From positions 1,612,001 through 1,676,000 of the forward strand of contig CAJVGD010000001.1 in NCBI GenBank assembly GCA_910890315.1: DNA of 64,000 bases, given 5' to 3'. Made by a program: the position numbers and the translations under genes. Source of the DNA: Serendipita indica DSM 11827. Taxonomy: Eukaryota > Basidiomycota > Agaricomycetes > Sebacinales > Serendipitaceae. Positions within the stretch are counted from its first letter, which is position 1; each line of letters starts with the position of its first letter. Of this stretch, positions 25,770 through 38,480 are shown piece by piece. The notes under the pieces were generated by a model, which made no database searches, was not told the DNA's origin, and saw only the letters and a list, made by a program, of their open reading frames with translations.

Positions 25770-27380
25770 ATGGCCATTGTTCGCAGCCGCAAAGTCTCGC
25801 TCGCACCTGTCCTTTCTATTTCGATTCCTCTTGCGCTCTCACTAGCCTGGCAGCCATTCGTTAATGGAACCCAGTTTCCTCAAGTCTATGCCTCGCTCGC
25901 CTTTTCTATCCTCGCATTCGTTGCGACTTTGGCTCTGATCCCTCGTTTCAGTCGTGCATTTGTCAAAATCGGATTGCGAGGTCGAGATTTGCTCAAAAAG
26001 TCGGAGGATGACGTGTCAGTCCTCTTTAAGATTCTTACATGCTACTCTGACATGTTATTACTTGCAGTCCCGAGTGCATGGGTCTGGTTGCAGCTCTGGT
26101 CTACATCTGCGCCCTCGTCTGCTTCATTCCGGTCCCATTCAGTGCCGCGTTTATCTCCGATCCTTTGACGAGCCGGGTTAATCCAGAATATGCTCCTCAT
26201 CGCCAGGTATATATCTCTAGCCGTGGTGACGACGTGCCTTATCCTTTCTCTAGCTTGCCGTGTACCTCGCCGCGATTTTGTCTGTCATGATTGCTACCAT
26301 CCTCGGATTGTTGGATGACCTGTTCGATATCCGATGGCGACACAAACTGCCAATTCCATTGGTCGCATCGGTTCCCTTACTACTTAGTTACTATGCCGAG
26401 CAAGGCAACACGCACGTCGTCCTTCCCAAGCCATTAGCTGGCTGGTTCGGCGACTTTATCGACCTTGGTGGGTCACTTGGTGGTTGAGATTCAAATCTAA
26501 GTTCGATCCAGGCTTCTTTTACTATGTTTACATGGCCATGCTATCGACATTTACGACCAACTCTATCAACATTCTCGCTGGCATCAACGGGGTTGAGGTC
26601 GCCCAGACAATCGTTATCTCTGCATCTATCATTCTCAATGATCTTCTGTTCTTGCCTTGGCCTTTTACCCTCAAACTTGGACGAATCGAGATCTCCGGCT
26701 TCTTTGGAAAGGCACTCGCTCAAGAGCGACATCTATTCAGCTTATACTTCATGATGCCTCTCCTTGCCGTGTCTCTGGGCTTCGCCTACCACAACAAGTT
26801 GGTCTCCGATCGATAGTTTGCCTACTGTTGACTTTCTATATAGGTACCCCGCGCGAGCGTTCCCTGGTGACACTTTGTGTTACTTTTCTGGAATGGCCTT
26901 TGCAGTCGTAGCGATATTGGGTCACTTTAGCAAGACTCTGCTCTTGTTCTTCGTCCCACAAGCATTCAATTTTATTCTCAGCGCGCCACAGCTCTTTGGT
27001 CTCGTTCCTTGCCCTCGTCACCGGCTGCCAAAACTCCGGTATGTAGCAGTACAAACTTTGACTAAACTCTGACACAAGCCAGGCCGGATGGGTATTTGGA
27101 TCCATCAACGGCTGAAATCGAGAATCCATCAGGACTGACGATATTCGTTCTTCAAGTCCTTAATTTCTTTGGCCTAGCCAAGGTCAAATTCTCTTCGGAC
27201 AAGCGCCGCGGTACAACCACCAACCTCACATTGCTAAATTTCGTCTTAAACAAAACTGGTCCGATCAAAGAATCCACCTTGACTAATTATGTCATTGTGA
27301 TTCAGATTCTCAGCAGTGCCGCCGGTTTCGCTGTGCGATATGGCCTTGCGGGACTGCTATACGATGGTGACAGACGATGA
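25770..27380 (+). CDS. ALG7: ALG7/DPAGT1, UDP-GlcNAc:dolichyl-phosphate GlcNAc-1-P transferase
   Basis: This ER enzyme catalyses the first, tunicamycin-sensitive step of N-glycan precursor assembly. The start at 25770 gives [13 protein letters not shown], followed by a hydrophobic helix. About ten membrane spans alternate with family motifs: [19 protein letters not shown], the exon join to [30 protein letters not shown] (Asp-Asp metal site), [17 protein letters not shown], and [31 protein letters not shown] carries the FxGD motif. The basic RHRLPKL loop precedes [17 protein letters not shown] and a C-terminal span, ending LYDGDRR. About six introns. LAS1 starts 110 bp downstream on the same strand, and TIM9 is divergent upstream. 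Confidence 0.95.
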
Positions 27381-27490
27381 ATTTCGCTCATATCTATACC
27401 TATTTATGTTCCATGTCTGTTCTTTCTAAATGTTCAAAAAATTTTGTTTGTGAAGCCAACACTTGGTTCCTGCCTCTACTAAACTTGTCA

Positions 27491-28978
27491 ATGAGGCTCC
27501 CTCGTCGGGTGCCATGGGCTTCAATTTCTCAACTTGAGCAAGTTTACAACGCCATATACACTGTAGAAAACCTTTCATTTGCCATCCGACGCCTCGCAGC
27601 TTGGAAGTTTGCCTGTGGCCTTCCCCATGCATTGGACGCTGCACTCTCGCTGCTCGTCGCAATAGATTCTGACAGAAAGGAGTCCAATTGCAAGATTTCT
27701 GTTCGCCAAAACTATGCTCTCGCGATAATCCGATTCGTGAATGGATTCGTCGACCCATTGCAAACAGGAGCTTTTGCAAGGCCGATTGCATCTATTGCAG
27801 CACAGATTGGGTTACCTTTGTCTCTTGTAGATATACGACACGCATGTACACACGAGGAATTGCTATCCCTTGTGGCCTTGCGAGATGCTGCAAAACAGGT
27901 GCATATCCTATCATGATACAAAAACACTCTAATGACATTCAGGCACTCTCCTGGTTGGAGACGGCATACTTTTTGCCCATGCTTGCAATCGATCCGACCT
28001 CGAATACTCATGATGCTGCCCCACCCGTCGCACCTCTACTGAAGCAGTATAAAAGCACCATAAAACCAATACTCAAGGACGCAACACTTGCGAAGATTAA
28101 TCAAAAGGAGGTCGCATCTGTCCTTCGAGCGTTTGACGCCTGGATCGCGGAGACAGCAGTGATGGGATGGAAGATATGGGATGCCGATGGCGATGATCGA
28201 AACGTTTGGGCATTGGAGAAGTTGGCTACCGCGCTCACGGAAGAGGGTGGGCTGGTGCCGGTAGCCAAAAAGTTGGCAAGTGTTTGGTTCTCTGGGCCCC
28301 ATTGATCTCTTTATAGAAAGCAACCAACCTTTGCTGAAACTCCAACTGCTGAACTTTGGTCTCCTCTACTTAGTCATCTCCAAACGACGTATCCCGATTT
28401 CGCAGCCATCCTCACCGACGCTATCGTGGATGCGGCCTTTGCAGGTGACGTGGATCCAGAGGCAGACGATAGTAGCTGGAAAGGGAAAGGCTATTACATG
28501 TGTCTGTGTGGGTGGCTAGCCTGGATCACCGCGCATTGGAGAGAATTCGAAGGATGCGACGCGGAGTCTGTCACTCTTCTGGTTTTTAAATCCCTTCCTA
28601 AGGGCTGCAAACTTCCGCAAGTATCCTGTTCGATAGAAACTTCTTTGGCTGACCTTGGAATAGTGTTCACGCAACAGCCTTTTTCGAGCGAATCGAGGCA
28701 GGCCATCCGGATCTAAGTGTCCTCATTGAATCGCTCTCAAACATCTTAAAGGCTACCGAGGTCTGTCGAGCGACATAAGCCGGCTTAAGCTTACCTTTCT
28801 CCAGTCTCGACAATCTTTATGGACAAATGACTCACTTGAATCGATGGAAAGGCGTTTAGAGAGTGTGCAGGCACAGCTGGTTTCGATATCCTCCGACCTA
28901 CCAGCGCCGTCTGGCTTGAGAGGATGGCAACGTCTACAGGTTAGAAATGGGTGGAAACCGTGCCCAATCGGTTCATAG
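27491..28978 (+). CDS. LAS1: LAS1, pre-rRNA (ITS2) endoribonuclease subunit
   Basis: Las1 with Grc3 cuts ITS2 during 60S ribosome maturation in the nucleolus and nucleoplasm. The start at 27491 fits the family opening MRLPRRVPWASISQLEQVY. The HEPN nuclease core is visible: AINRLAAWK-like AIRRLAAWKFA, QNYALAIIRFVNGFVDPLQ, IASIAAQIGLPLSLVDIRH and ATHE-like ACTHEELLSL. The RxxxH-type residues Arg and His in VDIRHACTHE are the predicted active site. After it come ALSWLETAYFLP, the exon join AKK|KQPTFAETPTAEL, and YYMCLCGWLAWI. The end, LRGWQRLQ...GWKPCPIGS, is the known Las1 terminus. Intron 28617-28663 seems to be GC-AG. The gene converges with the MAPKKK (158 bp between stops). The 5' open frame extends upstream, but the ATG choice follows the family. 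Confidence 0.93.
28617..28663 (+). other. Probable GC-AG intron in LAS1
   Basis: The donor is CC|GCAAGT and the acceptor AATAG; length 47 nt. It joins GCKLP to VHATAFFERIEAG in the correct phase. The GT three bases later (GTATCC) would put the downstream exon out of frame with the conserved end, so the GC donor is preferred although its preceding bases are not AG. Confidence 0.55.
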
Positions 28979-29136
28979 AAAGCTAATTCTGGAGTACAAT
29001 ATTTGTATTGTGAATAAAATCAAGATAGCTTGTTAGTGGAGATACAATGATATAGACATGATCAGCTCAAGGAGGACAGCACAAACACCCAAGTGGATCA
29101 AACCCCAAAATAGTCAATATACAGACATTCCAAAGG

Positions 29137-32100
29137 TTACCTGGCAAAGGCGGTGAAGCTCTCGCGCTCGACTCGGGGAGTCTCGTTGTCTGGTGTGTAT
29201 CCGTCCTGAAGAGCCTCCACCTCAAGCTCATGTTGCATCGCGGCATGCCGCGGAATCATGCCCATCTCGTCCACAGGCGACTGAGTTCGACTCGACATCT
29301 CTTCATCCGCCGCAAGCGCTTCCTTGATTTGTAGGATCCATGGATCGCTTTGCAAATCAATGGCGGTGGGTCGCATCACCCCGTCAATGATCAAGCACCG
29401 CTTGATGAAGTTGATTCCGGCTGGGCTTAGTTGACTCGGGTCGGGCAATGGTGGGTGTTTTGTGGCGACGCCAATATGGAACATGATCGCCCTAGAAACG
29501 CTCAGTTTCTAAGAATCTAGAATTTTGACCTTACCATTCGTTGTCGAGATTGCTCCATGGTTTGCGACCTGTAGCAGCCTCGAGGATAACGCATCCCGTT
29601 GCCCAGATGTCCATAGCGCCGAGGCGACTAGGGCGGTCATTCTTGATCATCTCTGGCGACATATACATGGGTGTCCCGGTTAAACTGTTCCCCGTGATCG
29701 CTGGGCCGCCGTTTGTGTTGGGCACGGTGACATTGCGTGTGCGTTGCATAGTCCGATTCCGTGCTATGATCTTCGAAGCGCCAAAGTCAACAAACTTGAT
29801 CACACCCCGATGGTCGAGGAGAATATCTGTCTATCTGTTAGCTGTTGATTTCATGATATAGTAAACTCACTGTCTGGCTTTATATCTCGATGAACGACAT
29901 TGCGCTCATGCAGATAGACCAAACCATCCAGCATTTGGAGGGCATACATTTGGATCACAACTTCGTCCTCGATCCGTCCTAGATCGAGGAGGTTTGCGAG
30001 ACTGCCTCCTTGGCAATACTCCTCGAAGATGTATACGCGGTCGCGGTGAACTTCGATACCATAGTACTCGACAATGTTCGGATGTCGAAGCATCTCCATG
30101 ACGCTCAATTCATCTTTGATCGACTTGTAAAGGTTGGTCAACGAGCCAGCCGTATCTTGGAAATGAATTTCTTTAACGGCCATGAGTGTGCCTGTATCCA
30201 TGTTGGAGGCCAGATATACGGAGCCAAATGCGCCCCTGCCAATGAGTTTCCCCTGCTGCCATCGGATGGAGACAGTCGAATGAGAAGATGCGAGGAGGAA
30301 GAGTGTTCGATCTTCAGGGACATTGTCGTCCAGCACACGACCCTCTGGGACGTCCCTCGAACGATCTAGCATATTCAATTGCTGCACCACCTCCTCGCTA
30401 TGCTGTCGGATACTACGCATAGGGGCAGTGGAAATAAATCCAGAGCTTTGCATTGGCACCTCATCCTCCCGCAACACCAGGTCTTGGTTGTACCGATCGT
30501 CCTCTGACTTCAACTTGGCTTCGAGGGCAAGTTGCCTCCGTGCCTCTTCTTGACGTTCTCGTGCTTGACGAGCTTCTTGGCTCGACCGAGCCCCAAGGAT
30601 GTCAAAGTGTCGAATGAGAAGGCTCATGCAAATGGCAACCTTCTTCCTAAGGAGCACAAACTGCTCAGTAGGCAGTTGGAGAATGACATTGCTCCCTAAT
30701 CGGTCCTTCGCAAACTCCAGCGCCGTAACTGCCCATTTGAATGTTTTCCTGTCTGTCGCATCGCAATCGTCGCAGATAAACGACACCCAAGAAATTGCGA
30801 GAGTGGTCAGGGATCTACTGAACTCGAGTCCCGGGAACTCTTGGTGCGCATGTTCAGCAGCGAACAAGAACCAGTTCTGTAGCAGATCCTGGAAGCCAGA
30901 TATTCCTCGCAGGGCATTTCGGACTGGGTGAATAGACTCGAGGATCTTAAGGGCGAGACGGTTGGTGGCTCTTGTTACTCGAGCGAGCTCCTTGTTGATA
31001 GTTGGAATGTGTGAGCGCATGTCAACCTCGACAGGAAGCGTGCCGAGGAGCGGTGCCTCCACTCCGGAATCCGCTTCTCCTTTACCCTCCATCTCTGGAT
31101 CATCGTATGCAAAGTGAGCCGCGAAGCGTTTCTTTGCTTTGGACAAAGAAGTCTGCCCTCCTTCAGAAATGAGTAGAAGTCGATTATCCGCCAGTCCCAA
31201 ATCCTTAAATGGGAGATCCACTCCAAACATGATGCGGCCGTGCCACCAAAAGGATGTACGTGTTCGAAAAACGAGGAGATAGGCTGACTCATCTGTGGAA
31301 GAATCCTTTGTGGTCGAGTTGGGGAGCGTTGTGGCGTTTGCTGTGGCGGTGGTACTGGAGCCTTGGACGGGCTTGTCATCCTCGTGTTGTCCATCTTCTC
31401 CATCTGTAAGATCCTGTTTGGAGATTTCTGGACTGTCCCGGGTGTCTGCAACAGTCGAATCGGACTTCTTTTTCAACTCCGCCTCGAAGTCCGAGACCGC
31501 TCGCTGCATCCGAGTTCGATTACTCGTTTGCTGTGGAACTGATACTTGAAATGCGCCCTTAAAGAAATCGGCCATTCGGTTCTTTCGTTTGCTAAGAACC
31601 CCTGCTGCTACGATATAGACTCCCTGGCTTTGATAGTTCTCCGCGAACACAAGTTCATGTCCGGTTTCCACCAAGCGATCAATAAAGAGACCGACATTCA
31701 GTTCGGACATGTTGTATTCTACCGAGCTGCTGAACCGGTTCATAAGGCCACTGTTATCGTCAATCAGCAGATGTACCAAGAGACTATGGTCGCAACTAAC
31801 CGGGCAAAGCGCCGCAGCTTACGATGTCGTACCCTAGCCTCATCGAGCATGTGTATGTACGTCTCGACTATAAGGTTCTTTCCCTCTTCGCTGTCGGGTG
31901 GAACGCGCAGAAGATGGTGATCGTCCATTGTGAAACTGTCTGCAGAGGCGTTGGTGACCATAGAAAATCTGGAGATGGGAGATGCGAGCGTGGTGGGTTT
32001 TCGGATTTGATGATCAAAGACGTCCGTTATTCGAACAATGAGACGGTGGGTCACAATGCTGAGGTGAGTGAGTCAATGTACCACACTGTCATTGATTCTA

Positions 32101-33661
32101 CTTACCAAATCTGCTCCGCGACGAGAACGGATCCACCGTTGATATACAATGCTACTCGTTCCAGAAGATCCCATTGGCCGTCGAGAAATTCTGTTTCCCG
32201 GAAGTAGGAGCCACGAGAGCCAGCCCCACTCTTCAACTTGCGGTGTAACAAACCAAAGAAGGTTGTCACAGCCTCAAGGACGACTGTATCGTATTCCTCG
32301 CTGATACAGTCATCCAATAATTTGCCTCCATCAAGGAGCTCTGTATATTCCGCCTTCCTTGCACATGCCTCGCTGATAGAGACTTTGAAGTCCTCCAACA
32401 TTTGGTCAATAAGGAGGATGTCCATATCCCGGACACGGTTGGCGTAATCAATTTGCACTCGCAGTGAAGCCTGCATGAGCTTCGTAGGGAATGTGAGCAA
32501 TTGATGAAGGTCACCCCTAAGGCTCGGAAGCTTCATCATCTCGAAATCGTAAGAGTACGATCCGAATACTTTATTTGCTCTTGCGACGATGTCACCCGCA
32601 TCTATCAGCGCGCGTTTCTTGAATATTTGAACAAGAGAGTGTTCTTTGAGTACTCTTTCCACAAATGTCGAGGCATCTGCCATTTCTGGGAGGTAGTAGT
32701 CTTCGTGCTGATATCTTCGGGCGATTATGGGGACCTCGTTTGTTGTGTATGGTGCGAGGACGTCCAGCTTCTTGCTCCCTGTCCACTTCTGTAAGAGAGT
32801 GACGTGCTGACTCGTCATGCCTGCAAGGTTGACCCAGGCAATCATTGCAGCGACTCGCTTTCTAAAGTTGGGCTCCTTGAACGCCGGTTTATCCGCGTAG
32901 AGGGCGTCGAGGTTCGGATAGAAGCTCTCGACCGCGTCTAATCGACGGAGGCATCCGTTTATCTGCGAGGTGGCAGACTCTGGACTCTCCTCGTTGAACA
33001 CAAAGTGCAAGATATCTTCATGCACTGTCTCAGTTAATCTCAGTCGACGGTGTTCAACGCGTTTTCGCTCCTCATCCAGCGTCCTTCGCCTTAGCTTTGC
33101 TCGAAAGGTGAGCCATGCATCCTCTGTTTTGACGAGCTGATCCTTGAGGCGCTGAATTGGGTTGATGTCCTCAGATTCTGGTTCTACGATGCCGACTCTG
33201 GCCTTTTCGGACGAGATAACATCACCGTCGAGGACAGATCGGAGCATAATCTGCCATTCCAGCCGCTCAGTCTGCTCCTTTGATAACTGGGTGAAGATCA
33301 CTTCCTGTGCCACTCCACTGTCCGAGTTTTCTTCATCACTAGAACTCGAAGTGTCGTCCTCAGTCTCGTTCTGTTCTTCTGCGAGACCAGTATACGACCG
33401 AGCATCGCGGCTCTGGCGTGCAGAGTACGGTACGCTCCGCACCGTCGAACCAGGTAAGCCAGGCTGAAATCCCATGAAAGAAGAGCCATCAGCAGGATAT
33501 GAATGCTGTCTATTCACCGTTGGCTGCTGCATTTGGCCGTCGCCCAATAGTGGCTGCGAGTAATGGCGAAACGCACTGGGACTGTGTCGTACATCATCGT
33601 CCTCTGGGTGCGTATACAGCGTCTGTTGATGTCTCCGATTGGTTTGGGGAGGCCCGAGCAT
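29137..33661 (-). CDS. SSK2: SSK2/SSK22/Wis4-type MAPKKK of the osmotic-stress HOG pathway
   Basis: This kinase phosphorylates the PBS2-type MAPKK in response to osmotic or oxidative stress. The long non-catalytic region (residues about 1-1100) starts near MLGPPQTNRRHQ and contains LRRRTLDEERKRVEHRRLRL, MIAWVNLAGMTSQHVTLL and FWWHGRIMFGVDLPF. All of these are typical of the SSK2/Mcs4-binding segment. The kinase domain starts WQQGKLIGRGAFGSVYLA (P-loop), with the VAIK-type Lys in MAVKEIHF, then the catalytic loop VHRDIKPD|NILL interrupted by an intron. It continues VDFGASKII (DFG), GTPMYMSPEMIK (APE-type) and AMDIWATGCVILE. The stop is at 29137-29139. The open frame continues upstream of 33661 without ATG, so the N-terminus is provisional. 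The RIC1 stop lies only 85 bp upstream on the same strand. Confidence 0.95.
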
Positions 33662-33746
33662 CGGGCTCGTGTTGGAGACGGCCAAGTCTTTACGGCCAGA
33701 TTTGGTTCCAATCACTGAGCATTTTGAGATTCACGGATAGTATCAA

Positions 33747-36700
33747 TCAAGCTAATACATCGACTCCAACACTCTTTAACACGTTCCTGAGAACCGTCCC
33801 GTCCTCATCCGTCGATCTCAAAAAGCGCATCAAGTCCTTGGCTATATCCTTGCTTTCCATCGCCCTGGATAGCAGTCGTATCGCGTCCTCTACCGTTTCA
33901 TCCAGCTGCTGAAGGTTATGTAAGACGAGTAGGTATGATGCAGCCGTGGTCAACCGGTTGTCCCGTATACAAGACTAAACAGAGCCCATCAGGTGTAGAT
34001 CTGTGAGAGGCACAAGTAACATACCTCGAATAGTGCCTTTGGATCCCCAACCGCGTCGAACAATCGTTTCCAGCGCGTCATCTCCGTCTTTCTTGCACAT
34101 CCCACCACAACTTCGAGTGAGACTTCGAAATGATCCAGGAATTCGATAACAATGGGCAATATGCTCTCGGACTCCTCGACCTCATCTTCACTTTCCAGCA
34201 CACTATGCAGAAGGATCTCCAAGGAGTGAGAGAAGAAGACGAGATTTTGGTAATTGTTCGCAAACTGGACGGCTTCTTTGACTTGTCTCTTCGCTATGTG
34301 ATAGCGTAGGATATGACTCATGAATAGGTGAGACTACGGCCGTCAGTTATAGCAAACGCACTGGGTAGGCTGCTCACACTGGTAGCTAAGCGGAAGATGA
34401 CGACTGGGAGAGACGTGCGCACAACAATCTCTTGCTCTGTCCCAATGACGATGCCTTTGTCCATTAGCACAGCTGCCAGCGGTGAGTGTGTGTCCAATGC
34501 GATAGGAATGAACGCACACAATGGATAAAAGTCGAGCGACAGCTTGACATTTTCGACAACGGAGTGAACCGAGGGAGTCGACTCCGGTTTTGTTTCTATC
34601 GTAAGAGCATCTAGCCAGATGCGTATCCCTTCTCCGTCGTAACCCCAGAGAGAATTCTCAAGTGCGCCTACTCCTCGCAGGTGGATCCAGCAAAACTCGA
34701 TTCTGTCTGCCAGAATCTTCAGATCATATCGGACATCTCGTGTGGAATTCTGTGAAATCAGTAAACGGCTGGAGAACCGACAAAGACTCACTTTTCTCGG
34801 TATCAGCAGAACCAGTTGGCCCCCTATCAAAAGAAAGATTGTCGCAGTCGTCATGTCATCTTGTGCCTCGCCAAAACCTAGATTTATGTGTGAATAATTA
34901 CCGTAGAGAAGTTTGAGTCGCCTACTTTTTTGAGACGCAGGAATCATCCAGCTCATTCCGCGAACAAGGCTGGGAAATGCGACTACTCCATCGAAAGAGA
35001 TACTTCCGCAATTGAGTAGAGTTACACTATCGGCAGTTGGTAACACCAGATAATGATGTAACTCATTGTTCGTGGTATAAACCAGGAGTGAGTTGTCGAT
35101 CAATGACAGCGTGATGACCGGTGAATCAAAAGGTTCGGTGTGGAGAACAGATCGTGGCGAGAGCTCATGATCTCTGGAATAAAGATGAACCTACTGCCAT
35201 TAGCTAAGAATTACGAGGTCAAAGAAATTACCTGGTAGCTCTTGTTTGCCATCTCGACTGCGGCAATAAGAACGTGATGGAACCACAATAGGCCCCCTCG
35301 CACAAAGAATGCCTGCTCATGAGCGGAGATGTCAAAGCATTTCCATCGACCAGAGGACATGCTATAGTGTATAAGCCCTCGTCGTCCTGCAACCGCGATG
35401 AGACGGCCATCACCACTGATTGTGGAGTATCGTAGTGGCCAGTTGTCAGCAATATACTGAACAGGAATCTTGATGCTTTGCCATACGTCTGACTCCGGGT
35501 TGATGACCGACATGTCTGGTTGATCTGCACCTCGATATACCAGCACTCGATCGTCCAGCATAAGAAATGCATAACGAGTATTGTCCTATTCAATCATCAG
35601 TACTTGTTAGAGCAGATATATTTCGTCCTACTGGAGTTTGCTGCGTTGCAAAGCTACTCTTGGAGAATGAAAGGATGGAGACTTGCTCCGGTTCGCCACC
35701 TGTTCCGCTGGATGCCAGAAACAGTTCAAAGTTTCCTGGCCCCCAGAACTGAGAATGTCAACACGCGAAGTGATGACAAAAATCGACATACCAGAGTGGA
35801 GACACCATGCATACACTTGTCACGCAATCTGTGTCGATGTCAGTTACATTCCCAGGATAATGGGTCCCATTAAACCTACCCAGGATGAGAATGGTCGATT
35901 CCGAGGACCCATGATAAACAACGCCCGCCAACGCTGAAAACAGCCCAGCCGTGCTCCCATCCGATAGCCAAGGCATACCCATCGTTGGTCCACTCGAGAG
36001 CTGTAACCATTCCAGTGGTTCCTCTCAAAGAGGTCTCGGGTATCTCTACCCGCTTTGGAGGTAGCGACGAGTCATCTTCAGTTGGATAAGAGATGTAAAG
36101 GATGGAACCATCTACAAGACCCACTGCGAGCATAGAGAAGCGAGGATTCAGTGCAATCTCCATCGCATGGGATGACTGAGCAGTGGTTGAGGGATCGTCC
36201 TGGGAAGATGGTGAATATACACAGGAGCCGATCCATGTATCGTCTGAGCCATCCACAGGACTTTCTTCAGACTTTTGAAGGGTTTCGGACTGAGGTGCCA
36301 AAGATTGAACATGCTGGGTAAGATAGGCCTTCCCATCGCTGGTTATCCATCCTTCTGATCCATTCTCTCTGACGAAATGAAGTCTGATAAGAGTCACATC
36401 TGACAATATGTCAATGCGAGCCTTATTAAATATGATATTTCAATACCGTTTTCGTTTTCGAGCCACGGAAAACATTCCTTGTCCAGCAGCCATGTCTCAT
36501 GCCCAAGCCAATTTGGTGCTGTAGAATCTTCATTCTCCGGCCATGGCATGCGCTGCACAGCAGCTGGATCAAGAGTGGAGAAAAGAAAGTAAGAGAAGCG
36601 TGGAGAGAGACTGTAAAGGAGCTGAGGGACAGCGCAACGTATGGTACGAAGAACGAACCATGACAACTTTCCGTCAGTGCTGATGACTCCATGGAGCTGA

Positions 36701-37206
36701 AGAATGAGGCCCTCAATGGGTGTTCCCTCCCCTGGTCCGGGTAAAAATGCCCTCGGTGATGCAGCCGGTAAACTCAGTCTTGAGAACGGTGGGAAGTCTG
36801 GAGTTTGATACAGGTTTACGAGCACGATGAACGACAGCGTGGTCTGTATCCCAGTCAATATCAAATGGTGCAGATGTGAGTGAACCTCACTTGAACAACG
36901 ATTCTAGAGCCACCTGGAGACCAGAAGGCGCGCAGGTTGTGGCCATGCGAGTCCAACGAGACCGATGTTCGACGCAGCGAAGCGAGTAGAACTGGAGGCT
37001 ACAGCAAGGACTTGAGGACTTTAGAGTCAAGCTATAATGCAAAGCGCGTCACTTACCCGAACCCTCCAGACCGCAACGTCGCTCTTGCTCAAGACGACAA
37101 AGTGGGTTCTCCTGACGTTAACCCAGATACCAATAATCGAGTCATTCTGTATCTCTTCGTTAACTCCAATCGCTAATGTCTTTGCTGAGCCTGTCGCAAA
37201 GTACAT
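33747..37206 (-). CDS. RIC1: RIC1, subunit of the Ric1-Rgp1 exchange factor for Rab6/Ypt6
   Basis: Ric1-Rgp1 activates Ypt6/Rab6 at the Golgi for retrograde traffic. The start at 37206 gives MYFATGSAKTLAIGVNEEIQ, then WVNVRRTHFVVLSKSDVAVW, joined by an intron to PPVLLASLRRTSVSLDSHGH. That is the expected N-terminal WD40 region. Further WD-type segments are ALEWTNDGYALAIGWEHGWA and RYSTISGDGRLIAVAGRRG. The C-terminal RIC1 domain has SHILRYHIAKRQVKEAV, FSHSLEILLHSVLE, EFLDHFEVSLEVVVGCARKT and RMTRW-like TRWKRLFDAVGDP. It ends AIRLLSRAMESKDIAKDLMRF. The stop is at 33747-33749. Around ten introns. The gene is divergent from the SET gene with only 49 bp between the two start codons. Confidence 0.93.
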
Positions 37207-37255
37207 GGGTTCGGAAACGAAGTCGCGGTTGAGACCAAGCTTAGATCTCGACACT
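37207..37255. promoter_or_regulatory. 49-bp shared spacer between RIC1 and the SET gene starts
   Basis: The two divergent ATGs are 49 bp apart, so both 5' UTRs must be extremely short or must overlap the opposite gene. An open plus-strand frame runs through this region from 37037. The SET protein could therefore start upstream, antisense to RIC1 exon 1. No TATA box is visible. Confidence 0.55.
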
Positions 37256-38353
37256 ATGAGCGTCCTGGAACAAATCGGGCGTCCTCTCGGTACTCACCCA
37301 TCCGCAAATCCAGACGTATTCTTCATCGAGGGATCGTCCGAGCAAGGCGCAGGACTTGCCTGCTTTGCATCCAAGCCACTCGAAAATGGCCAGGTGGTTC
37401 TACGTGCGCAGGACCCAGTCGCAAGTACTGTGGTTGCAAAATTCAGGAAAGAAGTCTGTGCATGGTGCTTTCATTATACATTTGGAGACATCCTCAAGTT
37501 CAAACTCGAAACCCCTCGGAGGAGAGGAGCGGCGTGGTTCTGCAGTACCTCATGCCGGGATAACTGGAGAAAATTGATAGGGGATGTAGGGTGGACTGCG
37601 ATAGCGGCATTTGAGGACGGGTTAGCTCGGTCCTCGAAGAGCGGGGTATCCAATACAGAAGACGAGACCTGCAGTTTACAAGACATAGAGACAGCTTGGG
37701 ACAATGCGTTAAAATCAGGGGAGAAGATATTGGCCACTCGGAGGACTAAGCCTCGCTGGGTGCCACCCACAGCGACCTTGACCCACGATGTCGACCTGGA
37801 TGAAGCCCGCTTCTCCCTCTCTGCATTCATATCGTTCCACAACCACCCTCATACATACGACCAAGTCAAACGACTCGTCCCAACGTTAAAGCTATATACC
37901 GACTCGCGGGCGACCTTGCAAGGTCATATTGACATCTACCTCTACATGCTGTCGGTCCTCCCCTTGGACTCGCCAATTATGCGCTACGTGACACCACTCC
38001 ATATGGTGACTGTTTTTACTCGAGACAGTGGGAATAGCTGGGGAATTTGGGGATTGGAACTCGCAGAGGAGCTCTTTGCTTACTGCATGTATCCGACCGC
38101 CAGCTACTTCAATCATTCCTGCGCACCAAATCTCTCGAAAGAACGCATAGGTCGAGAATATGTCTTCAAAGCGGCTAGAGAAATTCCAGAAAAGGCCGAG
38201 CTCAACGTCAGTTATCTCGGAGGTGCAGAGAAAACTTTAGGATTTCGGGAAAGACAAGAAAGACTCCTTGTGAGTGGACATATTTGCCAAACGGTTCACG
38301 CTGACGAGATGCATACTTTAGAAAGGTTGGTTTTTTATCTGTCATTGCCATAA
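37256..38353 (+). CDS. SET-domain protein with MYND-like zinc insert (SET6/SMYD type)
   Basis: This is a predicted protein-lysine methyltransferase-like enzyme. One exon encodes about 365 aa from MSVLEQIGRPLGTHPSANPD. SET-N begins at EGSSEQGAGLACFASKPLE. A Cys-rich insert follows (CAWCFHYTFG and WFCSTSCRDNW), as in SMYD/SET6 proteins with a split SET domain. SET-C carries the key motif YPTASYFNHSCAPNL (NHSCxPN) and AELNVSYLGG, where the catalytic Tyr is expected. After that a short segment with ERQERLLVSGHICQ hints at a post-SET Cys cluster, but the frame then ends at 38353. A final small exon may be missed there. The frame is also open upstream to 37037, overlapping RIC1 on the other strand; I prefer the 37256 start because the conserved part begins just after it. 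Confidence 0.85.
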   Translation: MSVLEQIGRPLGTHPSANPDVFFIEGSSEQGAGLACFASKPLENGQVVLRAQDPVASTVVAKFRKEVCAWCFHYTFGDILKFKLETPRRRGAAWFCSTSCRDNWRKLIGDVGWTAIAAFEDGLARSSKSGVSNTEDETCSLQDIETAWDNALKSGEKILATRRTKPRWVPPTATLTHDVDLDEARFSLSAFISFHNHPHTYDQVKRLVPTLKLYTDSRATLQGHIDIYLYMLSVLPLDSPIMRYVTPLHMVTVFTRDSGNSWGIWGLELAEELFAYCMYPTASYFNHSCAPNLSKERIGREYVFKAAREIPEKAELNVSYLGGAEKTLGFRERQERLLVSGHICQTVHADEMHTLERLVFYLSLP

Positions 38354-38480
38354 ATGTAGAATAGAAAGCGAAGAAATAAGCGATCCTAGAGCGTACAAAA
38401 TGTATTCCCTCGATTCCGCGACCGCGGTATGATCCAATGCCACCCAAGAACACAACTTGAACCACACCAAGCTTGCTCTC

